Below are positions 5,683-10,023 of a stretch of 10,023 bases of DNA, piece after piece. Each line of letters begins with the position of its first letter. Position 1 is the stretch's first letter. The position numbers and the translations under genes are program-made. This DNA is from CAZTZL01 sp964617625 (lineage in GTDB: Bacteria > Zhuqueibacterota > QNDG01 > DSAB01), in the NCBI GenBank assembly GCA_964617625.1, contig CAZTZL010000101.1, forward strand, positions 1 through 10,023, written 5' to 3'. The notes beneath the pieces were generated by a model that was not told the origin of the DNA, made no database searches, and saw nothing but the letters and a program-made list of their open reading frames with translations.

Positions 5683-7701
5683 TTAGAAATGAATCGTAAC
5701 CGATCCATAAATACCTCTTTGAGATTCTGTGTAAAACGTGTAATCCATTTCAGGAATAAATTCAAGAAGATCCTTGTGCAGTAAATTTTGTCCGACTATG
5801 GAGAAGCATACTTGATTGGTTGGACTCCAGGCAAGTCGGCAGTCGGCATTCCAGTATTTTGAAATATTCAATTCCGGCAGGTCGTCTACATATCGAATTC
5901 CAACATCGAATTCGATCCGCAAGGGAAGGTCAATAGATGACCGCAGAAAAATTTGACGATGCGGGCACTGACCTTCTATGTTGTCAACCGTGGCGGCATC
6001 CTGACTTCCTTCAGTCACATGCATGTGAAAGTCTGTATAGGTATATCCTATTTTTTGCTGCCATGAATCCATGGTTTGCCAGTCGACTGCAATCTCGAAT
6101 CCGGTGCTGTAACCGGCAATCTGGTTGGCGGTCATCAACATTGCCTGCGCATGAGTCGGAGGGGGGGATGTTTCAAATGTAATCGGCAGGAATATACCAG
6201 AAAAAAGATGATCGTAGATATTGTAAAAAGTCGATAGATCGAAAAAAAGTCTTTTCCCGGAATAGAACCGGTATCCCAGTTCATTGGCAAATAGATTCTC
6301 CGATACAAAATCCGGATTTCCTATTAACTTAACCATCAATGGTATTTTTGAGTGGGTGAGGAGGGTATCTTCAATCTCAATGATTTGGTCGATGACTTCT
6401 CCGTAGCCTCTTTCCGCTCTCGAGGGTGTCCGCACTGCCCGGGAAAAGGCCGCCCAGAGAGTATGGTTCGTGCCGGGAGTCCAGAGCATCCTTAAATTGG
6501 GTTGAATTTCAAATCCCGTGAAGTCGTTGTGTTCTATTTTCGATCCGAGTGTAATACGAAAGCGGTCTTTTATCATTTGATAATCATCCTGCAGGAATGC
6601 GCTGAATAAGTTTAAATTTTGTCTGTCCGGATTCATCGTCATGATAAAAGTGTTTTGAAAACGGTCTTTCAGGAGCCGATAGCCCAGTCCGCATATGATC
6701 TGATGGTGCCTTCCCAAATCGAACAGGTAATTCACATCCAGATCATAGCTCCAGATGGTTCCGATGATCACTCCCTCATCCTTTCTGAAATAATCGGCAT
6801 AGGTCTGCAGTGTGATTTCGGAAGCGTCAGCAAATATTTTCTGCCATTTGAAGATGACATTTCCTCCGGACAGACTTCCCCGATAATTTTGAGATCCCAT
6901 ATAAGGAGGTTCCATCGAGATTTTTTCCATCGTATGGCCGAAATTGCCTGTATAAAGATCGCTTTTCAGCATGAAAGTATTGCTCGGTGAATTATCCCAA
7001 TCCATTCGGAAACCACCCCGCAGGACGTCCCAATTATCGAAAGCAGGTTCTCCTGAAGGCAATACGGAGCGATCCCTGTTAAAATATTTTAAATATCCCC
7101 GATAACAGATCCGGTTCGGAAGTTTTTTCCCGTACCGAACATTTCCAAAATATTTTTCCTCGGTTCCCAGCCCTGCCTGCATAAATCCCCCCTGCGTGTC
7201 TCTGGCATTTTTGGTGATGATGTTGATAATGCCATTCACCGCATTGGCTCCCCACAGTGTCGCGCCCGGGCCCCGAATCACTTCGATACGGTCCACATCT
7301 TCCAGTAATACATCCTCCATATCCCAGAATACACCGGAGAAGAGATGGTTGTATACACTTCGACCATCGATCAAAACAAGCAGCTTGTTTGAGAAACGGC
7401 CGATGAATCCCCGTGCCGTCACTGCCCACTTGTTGGCATCTATTCTGGCCACCTGCAACCCGGGAACCATACGAAGGGCTTCAGGAATCGAAGTGACGCC
7501 GGATCTCATGATATCTTCCTGTGTGATGACATAGATCGCCGCATCCGCTTGAAAAAGACGTTCTTCCTTTTTAGAAACCAGCGTAACCTGGAGATCGGTC
7601 AACTCCTGCAGGCTGAAATCAATCAGATCAACTGGGGTTTCCTGAGCAGAGAGAAAGGTCCAGACAAGCAGTATAAGATGAAGAGAGAGCAATTTTTTCA
7701 C
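5683..7701 (-). CDS. TonB-dependent outer-membrane receptor
   Basis: A 672-residue outer-membrane receptor. It has a signal peptide (1-19), a short periplasmic lead with a possible TonB box around 'LTDLQVTLVSKKEE' (34-47), the plug domain (about 50-165; 'AIYVITQEDI', 'SIPEALRMVPGLQVARID', 'LLVLIDGRSVYN', 'RIEVIRGPGATLWGANAVNG') and a 22-strand-type barrel to the end, closing with 'GIYGSVTIHF' and terminal Phe. It has no CarboxypepD_reg or STN domain, so it is neither SusC-like nor a FecA-type transducer. The plug resembles the subfamily often found beside DUF4154 genes and signalling proteins. Its ligand cannot be read from the sequence. It is the first gene of the operon with YfiR and the CHASE8 kinase, so its occupancy or ligand may feed the signal. 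The start is GTG 7701, with GGAGGA 5 nt upstream. Confidence 0.95.
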   Translation of the reverse strand: MKKLLSLHLILLVWTFLSAQETPVDLIDFSLQELTDLQVTLVSKKEERLFQADAAIYVITQEDIMRSGVTSIPEALRMVPGLQVARIDANKWAVTARGFIGRFSNKLLVLIDGRSVYNHLFSGVFWDMEDVLLEDVDRIEVIRGPGATLWGANAVNGIINIITKNARDTQGGFMQAGLGTEEKYFGNVRYGKKLPNRICYRGYLKYFNRDRSVLPSGEPAFDNWDVLRGGFRMDWDNSPSNTFMLKSDLYTGNFGHTMEKISMEPPYMGSQNYRGSLSGGNVIFKWQKIFADASEITLQTYADYFRKDEGVIIGTIWSYDLDVNYLFDLGRHHQIICGLGYRLLKDRFQNTFIMTMNPDRQNLNLFSAFLQDDYQMIKDRFRITLGSKIEHNDFTGFEIQPNLRMLWTPGTNHTLWAAFSRAVRTPSRAERGYGEVIDQIIEIEDTLLTHSKIPLMVKLIGNPDFVSENLFANELGYRFYSGKRLFFDLSTFYNIYDHLFSGIFLPITFETSPPPTHAQAMLMTANQIAGYSTGFEIAVDWQTMDSWQQKIGYTYTDFHMHVTEGSQDAATVDNIEGQCPHRQIFLRSSIDLPLRIEFDVGIRYVDDLPELNISKYWNADCRLAWSPTNQVCFSIVGQNLLHKDLLEFIPEMDYTFYTESQRGIYGSVTIHF

Positions 7702-7706
7702 GGAAA

Positions 7707-7712
7707 TCCTCC
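7707..7712 (-). promoter_or_regulatory. Strong Shine-Dalgarno site for the receptor's GTG start
   Basis: GGAGGA on the minus strand, 5 nt before GTG 7701. It fixes the start, and the resulting MKKLLSL n-region is a normal signal-peptide beginning. Confidence 0.7.
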
Positions 7713-7751
7713 GGTCCCTTATTCTCGGTGTTTCACTATCTTCAGTACGGA

Positions 7752-7768
7752 TTGTCCATAATAGACAA
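7752..7768. promoter_or_regulatory. Palindrome in the receptor leader (operator or RNA hairpin)
   Basis: TTGTCCATAATAGACAA is a 17-bp near-perfect palindrome with one mismatched pair, lying 51-67 bp before the receptor start codon. In the transcript the mismatch becomes a U-G pair, giving a 6-7 bp stem with a five-base loop. It could be a DNA-binding site or a leader hairpin; the sequence does not decide between them. Confidence 0.3.
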
Positions 7769-7940
7769 CATTTTTTTGTGTACAGAGGTTATATTGCAGG
7801 AATAGGTTGAAACAAGGTATCTTCCAGGTTCGGAAGACCAAGATCAGGTCATCTGCGGGTTGTCTATACAAAGTTGCTTCGCCAGTCACTGCTTTAAAAT
7901 AGAAAGTAATAATTATAAATAAAAGATGTGTTGTATCTCC

Positions 7941-7969
7941 ACCATATGGATATTTTTCAAGAAAGTCAA
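7941..7969 (-). promoter_or_regulatory. Candidate sigma-70-type promoter of the receptor operon
   Basis: On the minus strand TTGACT (7969-7964) and TATGGT (7946-7941) are separated by 17 bp. The -35 matches 5 of 6 consensus bases and the -10 matches 4 of 6. Transcription would begin near 7934, about 230 nt before the GTG start. The promoter class used by this organism is unknown. Confidence 0.45.
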
Positions 7970-8127
7970 GCAATAAATAGGGTTATCCTGGCAGAATGGA
8001 TCTCAAATGCAGAATTATAATAGGATGCAAGTCTCATTTCTTAAAGGGATTAGAAGATGTATCCATTATGATTCAATAGAATTAAGATTTTATCATAGTT
8101 CCCTATTATAATGGTTGTGAAAAGCAG

Positions 8128-8145
8128 TACAGCCTGAATCCTGTA
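8128..8145 (-). terminator. Weak hairpin downstream of the pseudokinase gene
   Basis: TACAG (8128-8132) and CTGTA (8141-8145) form a 5-bp stem with an 8-base loop, 34 nt past the stop codon. On the minus strand a TTTT follows a few bases later. It is the only terminator-like structure I found in this gap, and it is weak. Confidence 0.25.
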
Positions 8146-8178
8146 TTATAAAATGACATATCGACGAATGTATCATTT

Positions 8179-9414
8179 TTATGCTTTCATCTCGAAATTG
8201 TAGTTGATCTCGATTCCCTGGGGATTGCGAACCACCCAGAAATCTCCCTGTAACTGTTCCTTGATGATTTCCTGAATCCATTTATAATTCGCCTGTTCAG
8301 GCTTTTTATCTTCCAATCCCGGAAGAATTGTTGAATCGTTGTATCGAATCTTAATGGAAAGTGTATTGTCTTCAGAACATTTAAGATAAATTTGGAAGTC
8401 TCCCTTTTTATCCTGTTTTTCTTTTTTTTGTGTAGCGAGAAAAATCAGTTCAGTGATGATAAGAACACATGACACAGCCTGATGTGTGGGCAGGATAAGA
8501 TTTTTATCTTCAATCAGTATGTTGATTTTTCCTCCCCTGTTAAGATGCAGCAGATAATCTTTCAAATCCTGGAGAAAATTTCCCAGATTGATCTGGTCAA
8601 AATAATCGGTTCTATAGAGCTGTGAGTGGATCAGTGTCAGGGTATAAATTAATGCGCGGAATTCGGTATAAATGTCCGTGTTGGATTTGTTTTGTAATTC
8701 CATAATGCGCATATCAAACAGGTTGTTAAAATGTTGAAGCTGATTCTTTATGGATTGATGAACGCCTCGTAAAAGGGATTCTTTCTGACTCAGCTGTTCG
8801 ACCAACTCTTTTTCTTTGGACTTGTAATCCTGGACTTCTTTTTTCAAGGCTTCGTGGGATTTTTCCATTTCGGACAATCGGATATCCGTTTCTTTCGATG
8901 TTTGTTCCTGTATTTTTCTGAGTTTTTCCTCGATTTCTTTCCGTTCCTTGGTCAGGGTTTTAAGATAAAGACTGAAAAGGATGATGATACAGACGGCCAA
9001 CAGCCGCATCCAGAATCCCATCGGATCGGGAAGGAAGATTTGACGTAGAAAATTTCCTTTGTTGAATACAAATACATCCCGGAAAGCCTCAAGAATCCAG
9101 TAAAAGAATCCGAACGCCAAACCGATCCACACAATATTCGCTTTTGCGAATATTTCGAGGCCTTTCTTTTTGGATTCGGATTTTTGCCGGACGGACTGGG
9201 TGTAGGCACTGAACAGCATGATAATGCAGATGACGAGCACACGCATCCAGAGTGACATGCTTTCCGGCAGGAATATCCATTTAAAAATGGAACCCTTTTC
9301 AAAAATCAGCATGTCCCGGATAGATTCAAGTATCCAGTACAGCCCGGAAAAGAGCATGCCCACCCAGATAAAATTAATCATGTTTCCAAATTTCTTTTTT
9401 ACTTTTTCAACCAT
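8179..9414 (-). CDS. Membrane pseudo-histidine kinase: duplicated two-helix module, coiled coil, degenerate HisKA_2/HATPase
   Basis: A 411-residue protein. Residues 16-71 and 94-150 are two copies of one membrane module, each of the form 'hydrophobic - YWILE - RD - F-KG - IFLP - WMR - hydrophobic helix - LFS-Y', giving four predicted membrane helices. A coiled coil follows (about 152-215). Residues about 208-280 align with the HisKA_2 region of the neighbouring kinase: 'SLLRGVHQSIKNQLQ' keeps His (H219, equivalent to H307) and 'IHSQLYRTD' matches 'IHEQLYQSH'. The ATPase part (about 300-408) has lost its key residues. N box N411 is T321 and N416 is L326; G1 D455/G457/G459 are N359/S361/I363; G2 G473 is Y377. 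I infer little or no autokinase activity; it may act as a scaffold, a phosphotransfer partner or a partner of another kinase. The start is ATG 9414 with GGAGGAG (9424-9430) 9 nt upstream. The gene is intact and probably functional in some other way. Confidence 0.85.
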   Translation of the reverse strand: MVEKVKKKFGNMINFIWVGMLFSGLYWILESIRDMLIFEKGSIFKWIFLPESMSLWMRVLVICIIMLFSAYTQSVRQKSESKKKGLEIFAKANIVWIGLAFGFFYWILEAFRDVFVFNKGNFLRQIFLPDPMGFWMRLLAVCIIILFSLYLKTLTKERKEIEEKLRKIQEQTSKETDIRLSEMEKSHEALKKEVQDYKSKEKELVEQLSQKESLLRGVHQSIKNQLQHFNNLFDMRIMELQNKSNTDIYTEFRALIYTLTLIHSQLYRTDYFDQINLGNFLQDLKDYLLHLNRGGKINILIEDKNLILPTHQAVSCVLIITELIFLATQKKEKQDKKGDFQIYLKCSEDNTLSIKIRYNDSTILPGLEDKKPEQANYKWIQEIIKEQLQGDFWVVRNPQGIEINYNFEMKA

Positions 9415-9739
9415 CTCTTCTGACTCCTCCCAGATGTAGTTATGATAAATGCTACGATTGACTCATTAAAATGAAATGACATTCTCGTTAAATTTTGCTT
9501 ATTATTGACAATTAACAAATAATATGCCAAGGGAAGAGAAGTTGTATGATAACATAAGACTATAAATAACAAGTTATAAACAAGCGGATAAAATATTAAA
9601 TTATTGTCACTATTTTACCCGAATTCTGAGAGTATTTCCATTATGGAATCATGTTGATCCCAGAATGAAAGCGAGCAGAAGAAAATTATTGTTCCGCAGA
9701 GGCTTGAGCCTCTGCGGAACTGTACAGTTATATGAGATA
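9415..9739. other. 325-bp intergenic region with candidate promoter of the pseudokinase gene
   Basis: AT-rich and without a credible gene. On the minus strand TTGGCA (9530-9525) and AATAAT (9506-9501) are spaced by 18 bp and could be a weak -35/-10 pair, about 85-115 bp before the start codon. A short palindrome TTCCA-TTA-TGGAA lies at 9636-9648, and the strong hairpin at 9691-9720 closes the preceding gene. Confidence 0.35.
9691..9720 (-). terminator. Long perfect hairpin, probable terminator of the T9SS-exported gene
   Basis: GTTCCGCAGAGGC (9691-9703), loop TTGA, and GCCTCTGCGGAAC (9708-9720) form a 13-bp perfect GC-rich stem. It begins 20 nt past the stop codon of the right-edge gene. On the minus strand it is followed by AATAATTTTCTTCT, a loose T-rich tract. 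On the + strand nothing T-rich follows and no gene precedes it. Confidence 0.7.
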
Positions 9740-10023
9740 CTACTTCTGCAGTACCAGTTTCCTTGTTTCTGTGAATTCTCCTGCGTTTAATTGATATAGA
9801 TAGATACCGCTTGGAAGACCTTTGCTGTTCCATTCAACCGCGTATTTTCCGGCAGGTCTTTTTTCATTGATTAGTGTGGTGACTTCCCTGCCGAGAACAT
9901 CAAAGATTTTCAGTGCGACGAATGATGATTTTGGTAAATCAAACCGGATTGTTGTCGAAGGATTGAAAGGATTGGGGTAATTCTGTTTTAATTCAAATGC
10001 TCTGGGAATATTTTTATGTTCAT
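9740..10023 (-). CDS. C-terminal T9SS type A sorting domain of an exported protein (partial)
   Basis: Partial gene, open at the right edge; 93 residues plus the stop TAG at 9742-9740 are visible. The reading frame begins 'EHKNIPRAFELKQNYPNPF' and contains the sorting-domain signature 'NPFNPSTTIRFDLP', then 'VALKIFDVLGREV', 'PAGKYAVEWN', 'LPSGIYLYQL' and the closing 'TRKLVLQK'. This beta-sandwich tail directs proteins through the type IX secretion system, after which it is usually cleaved. The enzymatic or binding part of the protein lies outside the window, so its function is unknown. The 'FNPST' form is typical of FCB lineages such as Ignavibacteria and Calditrichota. A 13-bp hairpin follows the stop. 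Family assignment is confident. Confidence 0.92.
   Translation of the reverse strand, partial: EHKNIPRAFELKQNYPNPFNPSTTIRFDLPKSSFVALKIFDVLGREVTTLINEKRPAGKYAVEWNSKGLPSGIYLYQLNAGEFTETRKLVLQK

Larger units (their letters stand above)
7702..8178. other. 477-bp intergenic region: leader and promoter of the receptor operon, 3' end of the upstream kinase-like gene
   Basis: No credible gene is seen; the short reading frames here lack family features. On the minus strand it holds a candidate promoter (7941-7969) and a leader of about 230 nt. The leader contains two potential hairpins: TCTTCC/GGAAGA around 7820-7837, and TTGTC/GACAA at 7752-7768. The second shares TTGTCTAT with another short dyad, TTGTCTATACAA, at 7860-7871. 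I could not match the leader to cobalamin, c-di-GMP or TPP riboswitch consensus sequences. Bases 7974-8178 are AT-rich 3' flank with several TATAAT-like hexamers and one weak hairpin (8128-8145). Confidence 0.45.

Noticed and set aside
7700..7970. Cobalamin, c-di-GMP or TPP riboswitch before the TonB receptor
   Set aside because: I looked for the B12 box, the GEMM core and the TPP core. Short matches such as ACCTGATCT occur, but the rest of each consensus is missing.
7719..7973. Minus-strand 84-residue reading frame upstream of the receptor
   Set aside because: It starts at TTG without a clear ribosome-binding site, covers the candidate promoter and leader, and shows no family features. Its composition looks like translated non-coding sequence.
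9615..9833. Minus-strand 72-residue reading frame near the right edge
   Set aside because: It overlaps the clear T9SS sorting-domain frame (9740-10023) and runs through the hairpin at 9691-9720, so it is an out-of-frame shadow.

Overview
The window looks like a piece of a Gram-negative genome from the FCB assemblage, probably outside the classical Bacteroidetes. The gene at the right edge ends in a type IX secretion (T9SS) type A sorting domain with the 'NPFNPST' signature. That signature is common in Ignavibacteria, Calditrichota, KSB1/Marinimicrobia-like and related lineages. Several genes carry good Shine-Dalgarno sequences (GGAGGA, AAAGGA, GGAGGAG), which true Bacteroidetes mostly lack. 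The window holds a TonB-dependent outer-membrane receptor, exported enzymes and a periplasmic YfiR protein, so the cell has two membranes. The phylum call is inference from these features only.

Left block (1-3201), polysaccharide-related exported enzymes. The window opens inside a GH16 beta-glucanase on the + strand (1-357). A minus-strand pair faces it: a CE2-type SGNH carbohydrate esterase (3201 to 2104), then a three-domain exported protein (2026 to 455) made of a CBM35-like module, a CBM_X2-like module and a ComEC-type (COG2333-like) metallo-beta-lactamase domain. The 97-bp gap between the convergent 3' ends holds two related palindromes. A perfect 25-bp direct repeat brackets them, and each copy of the repeat contains the stop codon of one of the two genes.

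Middle block (3415-7969), an envelope-signalling operon on the minus strand. The order is a TonB-dependent receptor (7701 to 5683), a YfiR/DUF4154 periplasmic protein (5628 to 5059) and a CHASE8-HAMP-HisKA_2-HATPase sensor kinase (5049 to 3532). A candidate promoter lies at 7941-7969, giving a leader of about 230 nt, and an imperfect terminator lies at 3415-3449. In Pseudomonas, YfiR controls the CHASE8-HAMP-GGDEF protein YfiN. Here the same periplasmic partner sits beside a CHASE8 protein whose output is a histidine kinase, so a YfiR-gated phosphorelay is the natural hypothesis. No response regulator lies in the window.

Right block (8179-10023). A second kinase-like membrane protein (9414 to 8179) has a tandemly duplicated two-helix membrane module, a coiled coil and a HisKA_2-like helix that keeps the phosphoacceptor-type His. 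The key residues of the N, G1 and G2 ATP-binding boxes are replaced, so it looks like a pseudo-histidine kinase. The window ends in the C-terminal tail of a T9SS-exported protein on the minus strand (10023 to 9740), followed by a 13-bp perfect hairpin that probably terminates it. I saw no tRNA, rRNA, CRISPR array, transposase or integrase.
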